Positions 43,841-55,684 of a stretch of 64,000 nucleotides of DNA are shown piece after piece. Positions within the stretch are counted from its first letter, which is position 1. Each line of letters opens with the position of its first letter. The position numbers and the translations under genes are program-made. This DNA comes from Escarpia spicata (Eukaryota > Annelida > Polychaeta > Sabellida > Siboglinidae), in assembly GCA_963995525.1 (NCBI GenBank), contig OZ023205.1:46739748-46803747 (forward strand), written 5' to 3'. The notes beneath the pieces are model-generated. The model worked only from the letters and a program-made list of their open reading frames with translations. It had not been told where the DNA came from and made no database searches.

Positions 43841-44262
43841 CCAACTGGCTTTTAGAGTAAACAATGGTTACTTTAGATTTACTGTGGGTGTTAGGGGGCC
43901 ATTGTGATGATTATCTGAGAAAAAGGGGTTGTAGTGCAAAACAGTTTGAGAAACACTGAATCCATACTATCGATACCATCCCAACCGTTGGTAAGTTTCA
44001 CCCTGCGAGGATCATACATGTCAATGTCGTTCTCCACGGTGGTACGGCGTGTCCCTGTCGATGAATATAACGCAAATTGTTGATGCTCTTAACGGAGCAC
44101 CTATTTCTAATTTGGTTCATACGCCATTGCCCATTGGGTCCTTAATAGGAAAGACATTAAACTTTTACATTACTATACATGTCGTTGTTAGTTAGAACGC
44201 ACCAATTTTCAAAACTAGTATCATGACTGTTTCTGTCATTTTCAGATTTGTTTAACAAATAT

Positions 44263-44340
44263 TTACGCACACACATACGCGCGCGCACGCAAGCACGCAC
44301 CCCCCCCCCCACACACACACAGGCCCCTACACACACAACG
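44263..44340. repeat. Low-complexity (CA)/(CG)/C tract
   Basis: A short alternating purine-pyrimidine tract with a C13 run at 44301-44311 and flanking CA repeats. Confidence 0.85.
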
Positions 44341-44734
44341 TCTAGCCTCGATTACCCAGGCGCAGTGACATGGCAGCATTGTTTGCGTCCATCACATCTG
44401 CCTGGAATATTATACGACTTCTGTTCGCCGGTAGGTGACCTTACCCCGAATCCAGGTAAAGATGATGATGATTATTATGTTTTGCTCTTAGGCTAACTGT
44501 ATAAGTAATACATTATATAAGAGTAATTTTTATTAGTTTATGCATTCGAAGCTATTCAAAATTTTACTTATATTGGAACATGTCACATGAAAAATAAACC
44601 GCAATTAAAATTGTTAATATCCCTTCTATATCACCCGTTTAGTCACTAGGAGGCGAATCGCACTTTGGGACTATAAATACAAACCGAGAAATACTCTACT
44701 TATAATCTACAAACAAGATATCATACGAGAAATG

Positions 44735-46424
44735 ATTATGGCATCAAAGAGCCAGAAGAAAGCCAAAAGAACACAGGCACTAGGCCCAGACAGACTGATT
44801 ATACTCCTAAACACGCAGGGTAGAGAAATACAAGACCAAGCTATGATCATCGAACGAATAGACGAATTCTACACCGAGCTATATACGACAGTGAACAGAG
44901 TACCATAATTCACACCGACCCAAAAGAGGTACTAGATATAACACAATGGGAGGTGGAAGCAGCGCTAAGAGAGAAGACGAAAGGAAGACATCAGGTAACG
45001 ACCATGTAAACATTGAAACATTAAAAGCAGGAGAAGATACCATCTCAAAGACACAGGCTAAGCTGTATACTAAGTGCTTATCTGAAAGACGAATACCCAC
45101 CGCATGGAAGAACACAAAGATGGTGATAATCTTCAAGAAGGGAAATAAGAAAGACTTCAAGAACTACAGACCGACATGTCTGTTACCAAACATCTACAAG
45201 TTTATCACAAAGATACTAACGATTAGGCTAGAGAAGACACTCGACAAAAACCAACCACGATAGCAAGCAGGATTCAGAAGCAGGTACTCAACGACAGACC
45301 ACATACACGTCGTAAACCAACTGGAAGAGAAGTGCCGAAAATATAATATACCGCTCTGCATCTCTTTCGTCGACTACGAGAAAGCTTTCGACTAGATGCA
45401 AACCCAAGCAATACTGAACTGCCTTCAAGAACATGGGATAGAAGTTGTGTACATCGATCTCCTGAAAGACATCCACACCAACAGCTCGGTGACAGTCCAC
45501 CTACATAAAAAGAGCAACAAGATCAACATCAAGAGATGAGTACGATAGGGTGATACCATATTACCCAAGCTGTTAACGGCAACACTCGAAAGCACATTCT
45601 GAAGACTGGCCTGGGAAACCAGAGGCTTGAGGATAGACGGAGAATATCTCAGTCATCTTCGTTTTGCCGACGACATACTCATATGCGCTACTACACCGCA
45701 AGAACTACAAAAATGCTGCAGGAGCTAGCTGATGAAAGTAAAAAACAGGGAATGAAAATGAATATTTCGAAGACAAAAGTGATGCTAGAAAATGACACCC
45801 CAATATATATAACACCACGCAGATAGAGAACGCTGAAAACTACGTCTAGCTGGGACCGCGATACAGTATCAGAAACAAAAACAAAAACAAGGAGATTCAA
45901 AGAAGAATCACCGCCGGCTGGACAGCAAACGCCAAACACCGCGACATTTTCAAGGGTAACTTTGGAACCTGCTTGGAGAGACAAGTCTACAACTCATGCG
46001 TACTTCCAGCGATGACATACGGCGCGGAAACATGGGCATTCACCATTCAGGCAAAGAACGAGCTAGCAGCCGCACAAACAAATATGGAAAGAAGTATGTT
46101 AAACACCACCTATCTGGAGAGAAAAACAAACATCTGGGTAAGAGAGAAGACAAAGGCCATAGACGTGATAGAACAAATCAGAAGACAGAAATGAACGTGG
46201 GCAGGGCACATCAGCGGACTACGAGATAACCGATGGACATCGCGTATCACAACATGGAGACCTTACGAAGGGAATCGATCTAGAGGAAGACCGGCGAGAC
46301 GGTGGAGAGACGAACTAGACGAGTACTGGAAACGTACCAACCGGCAGATTTGGAAACGACATGCTGATGCCTTCGCACAACCACGGGACACTGCGGCTGC
46401 ACAATGATGATGATGATGATGAAT
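44735..46424 (+). pseudogene. RTE-type LINE reverse transcriptase, broken
   Basis: Pieces: EQFYTEL-like IIERIDEFYTELYTT (44840), RRIPTAWKNTKMVIIFKKGN and KDFKNYRPTCLLPNIYKFIT (45080-45200), then QAGFRSRYSTTDHI, SFVDYEKAFD (45365) and LRFADDILIC (45660) with the catalytic Asp pair intact. The C-terminus 45973-46390 has RQVYNSCVLPAMTYGAETWA and WAGHISGLRDNRW, then RGRPARRWRDEL. At least six stops or shifts. It ends in a GAT-type microsatellite (46404-46424), usual for RTE elements. Confidence 0.85.
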
Positions 46425-46648
46425 CGAGCTTCCGTATGTATGCGGGTGAATTGCACGCATAATTTTTATTTTTATTGATGACTTGTTTTCATGTGTTTGT
46501 TCCGCAATATGTCTCAACCAAAATTTAAAAAAATTACTAGCGAGTGTACACAAATCTCAGATATCATTAAATAAAAAAGACTCCGGTAATTCTAGCGTAT
46601 ATACGGACCATATAAACATCAATAATTAGTATAGCATGCACACATATG

Positions 46649-49600
46649 CAGGAGCGGATCCAGGGTTTAAAAAGGGGGGTCCGAGATAAGTCCTGTAACA
46701 TTATGGCCCTACCACCCATTAATTTTGTCGTTTGCTTACGCAAAAGCACTTCAAATGGTGTAATCTAGGCTACCCATTACCAGGTGAGTGATTGCAGACC
46801 TAATATACCTAAGTTGTAAACTTCAACCCACAAATCTAATTTGCGACATCCTACAAATGTTCTGTACGCAATACGGATTATTGGAAGAAGTATGACCTTC
46901 GACCATATCCCGTTTTAAAACAATACCTAAAATAAGTATAGTACTGCAACTGCAACTGTTTAATAAAAAAAACCATGCTACAAATAATCGTTATAGCTAT
47001 GTATCGGAATTATTGTAAACTAGGAAGACACGTTTGTGCTGTAAACTGTATATTTATTCGTACGACAATGTATACAACTTACGTTTACGTTAGTGCTGTA
47101 AACATGTATAGTTATTCGTACGACAATGTATACAACTCGATACGTTTTTTTACTTAGTTTTTAGCCACCTCATCTGTGTTGCTTTTGGCTTGAAATATGT
47201 TGTATATCATGCGGATGAACAAGTACGTTTACTTACTTACTTAATTCAGTTACAATCTCTTTGCACAGAAAGAGACTAACATATGTTTAACTAAAAAGGT
47301 GCTACACACATTTTCTATATTATTCAGCGCATCTTTTGTTAAGGAAACTGTGTTAAATAGTTTCTCCAGATAGTGATAATCACAAAACCCAAAATGTAAA
47401 TGTAATGATTTTCATATCCGCCTTCCTGCCAAAGTGCTGCATTCAAGACGCAGACCGGACATGGCATATTTGGTGTTTAAACCTGGCTCTCAACATTGGG
47501 GACTGCTATCCGGTGTGACTCGGAGATGTAACTTGAGAACATTTTCCGTTTGTTCCTTTCTATGATCAATATCCAGAACAATATCCGTGCTGTGGTTCAT
47601 GTTCATTAGGGTGAGCCCAGAAATCCTAGTTTACCCATCCAGTAGGTAGGTTTTAACCCGTCGCAGGTAGGATAATGAACGTTCTGCCTCACATCTTCCA
47701 ACAGGAAGAGTGCAACCGATCCTCAACAGGGCGAAGATGTTCGGGTAGATACCTTTCATGTGTGAGCTCGAGACATTCAGTCAGGTTAAGGGAGGAGGAA
47801 GACTGTGTGGGTTCCGTGGTTCTCCAATAGCGCTGCCATTCCGTCACCTTTTCTCGCAGTGAAGAGACGCTTGGCATGTCTGACTTCCAAAACATCAATC
47901 CGTCCACAACATTTTGTACATTTCCACTCTCTGTGACGATCCCAAAGAGTGGAGCATGAATATCTATACCGTTCTTGCTTTCTGGGTTAAGTTGATTGTG
48001 GAGTTCGGCAGACAGGTGGTCACAGAACGGGATTGCCAGACTGCGCAAGTAGTGCTACGGTGGGGATGTGCTGGAGGGCGTTGGCTCTCTGCATCTGCCG
48101 GGACAATCGAGGTGTCCTTGGTGCCGAGATGGATGTACCAAGAAGTGTGACTAAACGTGTAGCATGTTTATACCACTCGCTGTATTCATGGTCTTTCTCC
48201 TGTCTCATCGTTATACTTCGTTCTTGGTTTTGGTCGATCAGGGTGTATGCTAGGTATATAACGAAGTCCCTCTTTTGGAGCTTGGAAGCCATGAGCCTAA
48301 CATTCTCCAATACATTCTTGGTGATAATGAATGCAATGATGGTATGTGACGACGTGAGATTGATTAGAAGCCATTCTGGTTTCGTCCTAGTCTCCTGGTC
48401 CCAACTGCCAGTCCATGAAGCCTCCTCGCAGATGTCACGATATGCAGACGGATTCAGTATGGCTTCCAAATATTTACACAATAATTCTTACATCTCGTAA
48501 AACGTGTCGTAGCATGTGTAATTCTCTACCCATCCCATCTAGTCTTACCCAGTGCAACAAGCTTCTTTTCCTTCATATTTTGCGAGAGGTTGTTTTGTCA
48601 TCAGTTCCATGAATCGTCATCGATTCGGGGATAGGTCCAAGAAGAGGCTATTATTTTTGCTATTATGTTTTCTTCTCTCGGTGATAGCATGAGATATAGC
48701 TTCGCCAGTTGCCCTCTCTGTGTATATGGAATCAAAAAAGAACTCTTTGAATTTACACCCACTCAAACACACTGAGATAATCTTCTGATTACCACGTGGA
48801 TTTGTGACTTCATCTGCCACGAAGGAAAAGAAGGCATATTCATCTTCAAGGCATTATGTATTCTCCTTTCTAATGCATTCAGCTACTACATCAATCACTT
48901 CATTCTGAATGATTCTTGATATGTACTGCGCGTTCTTCTTTCTTGTCTCAATATATTCTCGGAGTATGTCGTCTCGTTTGGCCATCATCTCCAGAATTGT
49001 CAAGAAGTTTCCCCTGTTGGACAATGTACTTGTCAGATCATCCCTATGGCCTCGAAATGGCAAATTTTGTTTCCCATAAAATACAACTGATTCAATAATG
49101 CCTTTCAGGACGTGCATCTAAGAAGTTCCTATGAATTATAACCACACGGTATAATAACGTAAGTGTCTTTCAATCAAAGAAGTCTGGTGGTGATCAGCTG
49201 GTATGGAAGAGAGGTCTACACTTGTATCACCTTTGTTTCAAAGTCGCTGCAACATTGCTCTTGGTTTTGTGTTAAAATGACCTCACTTGACAGCATCATA
49301 ATGTGAGTTGAAAAAACGTGTATTACTTGATATTACTATTAAGATATTCAAATAATTTCGTGATAAGATAGGGTAGTCGAAAGTTGTATCTGTAAAAATG
49401 TAAACAATTATCTTGAAACTCTGGTCTGAAGAACTGATGGAGACGATTTTCATCAAACGACCAGAGCGTCTTTGAGAGCCAAACAGTCTCAGGCATAGTG
49501 AGTTCATCCTTTCGCGGGGAGACATGATCAAACATGAGGTGTGCGTGTGTGTGTGCAGTGAATCTATGAACGACGTCACCGATGATGCTAGACAAACGTT

Positions 49601-49821
49601 TGATGATCGCCTGGACGCCATGTATATTAGATCGCTTGTGCTAGATAAGTGTCTGAAAACGTCGGACTGCTGCAAAAGAATTCGTACGTAGTAAGCGACT
49701 AGTTTGACATTGTTTTGTTTTGGCAATGCCTTTGTCCCCCGTTGACTTACAATTGCAATGGAACTCAACTTGGGACTCAAAAAGGGGGGTCCGAACCCCC
49801 TGGACCCCTCCCCTGGATCTG
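46649..49821 (-). mobile_element. hAT transposon (DUF4371 type), decayed
   Basis: Inverted ends start CAGGAGCGGATCCAGGG on the left and CAGATCCAGGGGAGGGG on the right (reverse complement), each followed inside by a shared block aaaggggggtccga. CATATG directly flanks both sides (46643-46648 and 49822-49827), perhaps the remains of an 8-bp target duplication. Contains the transposase pseudogene 47560-49120. Confidence 0.75.
47560..49120 (-). pseudogene. DUF4371-hAT transposase (52-kDa-repressor-like), broken
   Basis: From 49117 downward: FYGKQNLPFRGHRDD, NRGNFLTILEMMAKRDDILR and YISRIIQNEVIDVVAECIR (DUF4371 part), MADEVTNPRGNQKIISVCL, ATGEAISHAI, then after a gap RDICEEASWTGSWDQETRTK, LENVRLMASKLQKRDFVIYL, RSLAIPFCDHLSAELHNQLN, and in the last piece CEAERSLSYLRRVKTYLLDG, the hAT C-terminal dimerisation region. 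At least four frames are needed, so it is inactive. Host relatives include the P52rIPK and ZMYM families. Confidence 0.85.
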
Positions 49822-49911
49822 CATATGAATATGTAGGAATTAATCCAAAGTTGTGATGCCGACTAATGACAACTGGTATTGTATATGCCATCTGTCGGAT
49901 AACATTCAGAA

Positions 49912-50027
49912 GTCGTCTACTCCGCGAGACTCTCACGGTGAAGTTAAGCAGCCGGGGGATAACAAGTCGTCTACTCCGCGATGTTCTCACGGTGAAGTTA
50001 AGCAGCCGGGCGAGAGTAGGTTAGGCG
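49912..50027 (+). repeat. Duplicated 5S-rRNA-like fragment
   Basis: Two ~54-bp copies each contain 'cggtgaagttaagcagccgg', close to the internal control region of animal 5S rRNA genes (GAAGTTAAGCA...GGGC). Neither copy is a full gene. It may be the head of an old 5S-derived SINE or chance similarity. Confidence 0.35.
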
Positions 50028-50072
50028 AAACTAGCATAAACTGACAAAGTATGCATGAATAATAAAAAATAC

Positions 50073-50166
50073 CGCCCGATAAGGGACTCGAACCCTTGAC
50101 CCTCAGATGGCTAAGGAGAATTTCAGCTTTAAAAGTCTGATGCTCTACCGACTGAGCTAACCGGGC
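50073..50166 (-). tRNA. tRNA-Lys (anticodon UUU) with a ~21-nt intron
   Basis: The minus strand reads GCCCGGTTAGCTCAGTCGG, an anticodon loop CTTTTA, an insertion of about 21 bases (50109-50129 region), then TCTGAGGGTC, the T arm with GGTTCGAGTCC, and the acceptor strand ATCGGGC plus G. All seven acceptor pairs form (one G-U), as do the D, anticodon and T stems. The insertion lies after position 37, the standard place for eukaryotic nuclear tRNA introns. Without it the tRNA is 73 nt. A T6 run just downstream (minus; 50063-50070) is a Pol III terminator. A and B boxes are intact, so it is probably functional. Confidence 0.93.
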
Positions 50167-50365
50167 CACGATAACCACAGGTGCGCTTTGGAGGGTCGCA
50201 GTGGCCGCAACGAGTTCGGTGGTGATGTGTTTAAATGGATTTGTGAATATAAAACCTCAGAAATATTCACCCTAGAAATAAATTAAACATAATACTGCAG
50301 TTTTATTCTGCTGTATATACAGCATATGCCCTCATAAATACTAAAAGTTACAATAAGGTACAATT

Positions 50366-50691
50366 CATAGGCGCCGGAACTAAATTAATATTGGGTTGGC
50401 TGAGCGTAACAGCACCACTCCGCTGTCGGATCATGACACGTGGGGGTGCTGTCACGGCTATTTTCCAAATTTATGAAGCTCACCAGAAATATCGATTTGC
50501 ATTCCCTTCTTGAGGCTTGCCCAAAAAACCCACCTTCAAGGTTTCAAAAAACTCGATTTTCATCCCCCCAGGCTCGCCCAAAATCCACCTTCACTCTCTA
50601 AATATTTGGGTGCTAATCCTATCTCCAGCCCCGCACCAAACATATTGGGGGCTCATCACCCCTCCCAAACCCCCCGGTCTCAGCACCTATG
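50366..50691. mobile_element. Short TIR element (MITE-like), ~326 bp
   Basis: Begins CATAGGCGCCGGAAC and ends with the approximate reverse complement (ggtctcagcacctatg). A diverged relative lacking clear ends lies at 55076-55255, sharing 'ggggg ctg' and 'caaatttatttggg'-type blocks. No protein coding. Confidence 0.5.
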
Positions 50692-52430
50692 CATTACATC
50701 TTGACATCATTGTAATGGCTATAGGTGAGGTACCGGGTAGTTCTTAAGATATGGGGATAGTTGGCTTGACTTTCATCTTTAAATCTGACAAAAATATGAA
50801 TGTCGGCGAAGATCAGACATGTAGCTTTCGGTTACTCCGTTATAAAGATACAGGAATAAGAGGCTTTTATCAAAATCGTGAAATTTATAACGCGCCGGTC
50901 CAACAATCGTTGCTCACGACGCCGATGGGCGCCATCTTTAAAAAAGACGGATATATGAATGACGGTGAAGGTCAAAATTAATATATTTGAAATTGTCGTA
51001 GGCCTATCTGAAATCCTCTGTTTTGACACCAACTACCTAAGGCCAGGCCCGTAGCCAGGGGTGGTTCACGGGGTTCACGTGAACCCCCCTTTTTGTGAAC
51101 CCACTTTCTCCAAAATATGAACCCCCCTCAAAATTGCATCTTTAAAATATGAACCATTAATTGTATTCCATGTTTCTCAAAAGCGTTAACCCCCTCCCTC
51201 CTAAAAGCTGCTGGATAGTGTTCAATCATAACACGGAAAGCCAAGAAAGCCTGATTTGTGCAGATGATAAAGGGGGAACCATTATCTATTAAGTGATCAT
51301 CACTGAATGTATGGGAGCCTGCTTGAGACGTCTGTTCCAAATTCCATGTGAGAAAAGGTCAGTCACTAGAGGAATGTGTATCAAAGGACCATTGCACCCA
51401 AATAGCGATGCAGAAGGACTTCACACTATCCCAGGGTCTCCTGTTATGAAAACGCACGAGGTAACAAATACACAAGAAGCCAGTTTTACGTCAAACGTAA
51501 AATTATGAGTCTAATTGTAGTCACTCAGAGGTGACAGATGGAGACAAAATACTGGTGAATGAACGGGGTGACGATGATTTAACAATTATGACACACCCAC
51601 ACTCCTCGGTGCCTCGTTTATTATATTAATATGATTATATTCAAAACAATTGCACACACGGCGAAGGGTTTCGGGTAAATAATCATAATCAGTTATATTA
51701 ATAACAAACTATCACTGCGTGTTGGCTTTTATTAATACAATTGGGTGTAAATTAGGCTTATTGGTTTCTATACTCCCAGAGATTATTAAAATCAAGGCAT
51801 TCAACTTCTAGTATACAGTTTCTCCATCACGTCTTCGCCTTTAGTTGTTGGCTTGATGAAGTTGACGTTGTCTTCCTACAGTTGTATGTGGACCAGACCA
51901 GCCTTCACTAATTCCCGTATCACCTGTTGTTTGAGATCCAGAGAAACCTTACATATTCTATGGTGGACAGTATCTTTCAACATTGAAATGTCTCAAAGAC
52001 TTTCAGTACATGTCTCCACAAAAAAAAAAACATGATTGCTCATGGTATTGGCACCAGGTGCAATCAGATGATGCCGTATAGTAGGAGGCTTATTTTTTCT
52101 TGCAATTTCCAAAGACACAAGAAATTATGTGTCCACTGTATCTTACATACTTTCTAAATCATGTTAGATTAGTTGCGTGTTGTGGCACGCGAATTAAAAT
52201 TACTCATGGTCGTAGGGAAACCCTGTGAAATTTACAAACAATCCCAGAGGATCAAGACCCGCCCCCCGGTATGAAAACCGCTCTATATAATAATATAGGC
52301 CTACAACTTAAGTACCGGCTACTAGTAGTATCGAGACTTCCCAATTCTCGCAATTATTTTGCTGTCTGTAGACTTATTTTGACCATGAACATATGGCCAT
52401 ATTTGAGATTGTTAAATATTTGCCTGAGCC
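50692..52430. other. Gene-free stretch with a transposon end
   Basis: Near 51047 a sequence CAGGCCCGTAGCCAGGGG is followed by repeated 'ttcacg' and 'gaacccccc' blocks that fold on themselves (51064-51100); this looks like a hAT-type terminus. A similar CAGGCCCGTAGC start occurs at 58990 in the same orientation. No transposase is recognised in the frames between. Confidence 0.4.
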
Positions 52431-53270
52431 TACGGGAAGTAGTGCAATGAGTAAGCCTACAGGAAGTGCAGCGCGCAGTAAGCCTACAGGAAGTAGTGCA
52501 AGGAGTAAGCCTGCAGTCAGTGTAGCGCGCAGTAAGCCTACGGGAAGTAGTGCAAGGAGTAAGCCTGCAGTCAGTGCAGCGCGCAGTAAGCCTACGGGAA
52601 GTAGTGCAAGGAGTAAGCCTGCAGTCAGTGCAGCGCGCAGTAAGCCTACGGGAAGTAGTGCTATGAGTAAGTCTGCATTCAGTGCAGCGCGCAGTAAGCC
52701 TTTACGGGAAGTAGTGCAAGGAGTAAGCCCACAGTCAGTGCAGTGCGCAGTAAGCCTACGGGAAGTAGTGCTATGAATAAGCCTGCAGTCAGTACAGCGC
52801 ACAGTAAGCATATACGGGAAGTAGTGCAAGGAGTAAGCCTACAGTCAGTGCAGCGCGCAGTAAGACTACGGGAAGTAGTGCAAGGAGTAAGCTTGCAGCC
52901 AGTGCAGCGCGCAGTAAGCCTACAGGAAGTAGTGCTATGAGTAAGCCTGCAGTCAGTGCAGCGCGCAGTAAGTCTATACTGGAAGTAGTGCAAGGAGTAA
53001 GCCTACAGTCAGTGCAGCGCGCAGTAAGCCTACAGGATGTAATGCTATGAGTAAGCCTGCAATCAGTGCAGCGCGCAGTAAGCCTACAGGATGTAATGCT
53101 ATGAGTAAGCCTGCAGTCAGTGCAGCGCGCAGTAAGCCTATACGGGAAGTAGTGCAAGGAGTAAGCCTACAGTCAGTGCAGCGCGCAGTAAGCCTACGGG
53201 AAATAGTGCAAGGAGTAAGCCTGCAGTCAGTGCAGCGCGAAGTAAGCTTACGGGAAGTAGTGCAAGGAGT
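52431..53270. repeat. 54-bp minisatellite before a Kelch-like pseudogene
   Basis: About fifteen units, each made of two ~27-bp halves: 'aagcctacgggaagtagtgc aaggagt' and 'aagcctgcagtcagtgcagcgcgcagt'. Units of 54 bases keep long open frames on both strands (plus 52393-52776; minus 52374-52829). Later units have one-base changes that shift the frame. The array runs directly into the BTB-coding sequence. Confidence 0.92.
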
Positions 53271-53280
53271 CACGTAGATA

Positions 53281-54378
53281 TCTGGCGACGCTCATCTGCC
53301 GTGCCACCAAGACGTTCTAGAGGCGGCTAGTTCATACTTCACGGCAGTGTTCTCATCTGGCCTTGAAGAAAGCGCGTCGGCAACAGTGCATATGACGAAA
53401 GACCCGGCAACGTTGTGCGACGTCGTCGAGTATATTTACGGTGCTGATGTGGAGATCACTGCCTCCAGTGCGGAAAGTCTGCTCAAGGCCTGTGAGTGTG
53501 AGATGATGCTATTGTCGGAAGACCTGAAGACCCGATGTGAAGACGTCTTGTCGGAACGTATTGACTTGTCTAATTGTGTTCATTTATTCCGGTTCGCTAA
53601 ACAGTATCGTCTTGAGTCGCTCTATGTAAATGCCATGCGGATGATGCTTAAAGAGTTAAACTTCATGGAGATGTCCTTCAGTGAACTAGCCATGTACATC
53701 AGCGACGTCGCGGTCAACAGAAACGCAGAGTACGGCATAAAGGACGCAGTGCATACATGGGTGGATCACGACCCGGAGAACAGACGGCTGAAACACCAAG
53801 TCCGCACCGTGTTCTCGCCGGTCACGCTGGTGCATGCACCTCCGCCAACAAATGTAGCAGTATGTCGCGACTGCTGCTGGCTGGAAGAGGACTGGGTAGA
53901 TCCGAAATAACGTACGAATGCGAAGTGCTGAGCGGCCTGCTGCTGACCGGCGGAGACTACGGACGAGGTGGCAAGTGTTGGTTGTTTGAACCGGCTACTA
54001 GAAAGTAGACGGAGACCGCGCCTCTACCCACTCCACGCTAATCCCACAGCGATGTCGCACTGCACAACGCCGTCTATGTACTGGGGGGAGCAGACGACAA
54101 CAACATGCCACTCGAAGCTGTCGAACGCTTCGACCTCAAGTAGCATCAATGGACGCTCGTGTCAGCAATGAAAAAGAAGCTCTTCCAGCCTGTGGCAACG
54201 ACATCTACGCGGCCTCAACGCAAAGGACAACGTTCACCGCAGGCTTTACGTCTACAACACAGAGTCTCCATGGCGTGTGGCGCTGTCTGGCGGATATGCC
54301 AAAGCCGTGCCGTACCGGTGCAGTGGTCACGTTGATATAGCAGCAACATTGAGGAGACTTTTTTGTGAGACAAAATAA
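53281..54378 (+). pseudogene. Kelch-like (BTB-BACK-Kelch) gene, broken
   Basis: KLHL proteins are substrate adaptors of Cullin-3 ubiquitin ligases. A BTB domain starts near 53288 (SGDAHLPCHQDVLEAASSYF; CDVVEYIYGADVEITASSAE), followed by BACK (LSNCVHLFRFAKQYRLESLY; WVDHDPENRRLKH) up to about 53800. Then two other frames give VLSGLLLTGGDYGRGGKCWL, HNAVYVLGGADDNNMPLEAV and later YVYNTESPWRVALSGGYA, i.e. Kelch repeats. At least three frameshifts or stops (including TAG at 53278-53280 in the BTB frame) make it a pseudogene. No introns are seen, so it could be a processed copy or a single-exon paralogue. Confidence 0.8.
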
Positions 54379-54598
54379 GTCAGGATAATTAAAGGTGCAA
54401 AGAGGGTGCAGTAGAGCTGACTTGGGCGATAACATTTCTGGACAACCAATGCGGTTGTTCAAGACAGGTGGTCGCCCACGACAGGTTGCACGCATACAAT
54501 GAGAATATTAATTTTATATGTGTACTTCTTTTATATGTGTACTTCGTCTTGCCATGGCCCAGTGAGCATACGGTGTTAGTATGTAAATATAGTAGGTA

Positions 54599-54926
<328 letters not shown>

Positions 54927-55075
54927 ACAAGATGGAGCCACATCATGATGGCGCTACACGTGTGTATGTTGATGTTATGTGTCTGTGGTTGCTGGTTGTA
55001 CCAGCAAGTAGATCAACTTATATGATACTCCCCAAAGCAGGCTAAGCGGAATATTACCATAGACATAGTAAATAC

Positions 55076-55684
55076 TGGGGGCTGTACCCCTGTCGAGGCT
55101 CTCCAAACCCTCCAACTGCACCCAACTGAGGCTTACAAAAAACGTCCAACTGCACTCTCCCCATCGCAAACTTATTTGGGACTAAACATATCCAGCCACC
55201 ACCACCCAAAATATTGGGGGCCTGATTGCCCAAGCAACCCGGTTCCGACGAATGTAATTATATATGAAGCTACTAGGCCCTATATTCAATGCATGCAACA
55301 ACTAAACCGTGTTTGCTGACAGCATAGCGCAGACAGACTTTAACATTTTGAATCGCGACTCGAGCCACCTCTCGGAATTTCAAATCAAATCTCGTCACTA
55401 TTTACTAACAAACGTTGCACACCGCCCCACGATAGCCAACACACAATCGCATATGTTTACTTGGTTGTTGTACACATGGCGTTGGGTCTATTCGTATAGC
55501 ATGGTACCTGCTGCAAGAACAAGAATTCGAGCTGAGGAAGAAGCTTTAAAGATGCATTCTGAGACCATCCGTCGGACCTGGCGATCGGTAATTTCGCAAA
55601 AGCATAATTTATCGAGTAACTTAACCAAATGCTAAAATGACATATATATATGGTAGCAAATATTATCTAATAAGCAAATATTAA
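55076..55684. other. Repeat relative and unassigned sequence
   Basis: 55076-55255 is a diverged relative of the 50366-50691 element. The rest has an open frame at 55309-55635 without recognisable family features. Confidence 0.4.

Larger units (their letters stand above)
40321..43958 (+). mobile_element. hAT transposon (ZBED5-like), decayed, with nested LINE
   Basis: The left end CACCGGTTCTCAAACTG and the right end, whose reverse complement is CAGTGTTTCTCAAACTG, are inverted repeats of the kind flanking ZBED5-type hAT elements. Between them are a broken transposase (40480-41540), a tandem tail (41480-41590 and 43460-43840) and a LINE inserted in that tail. I see no clear 8-bp target duplication. 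Confidence 0.7.
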
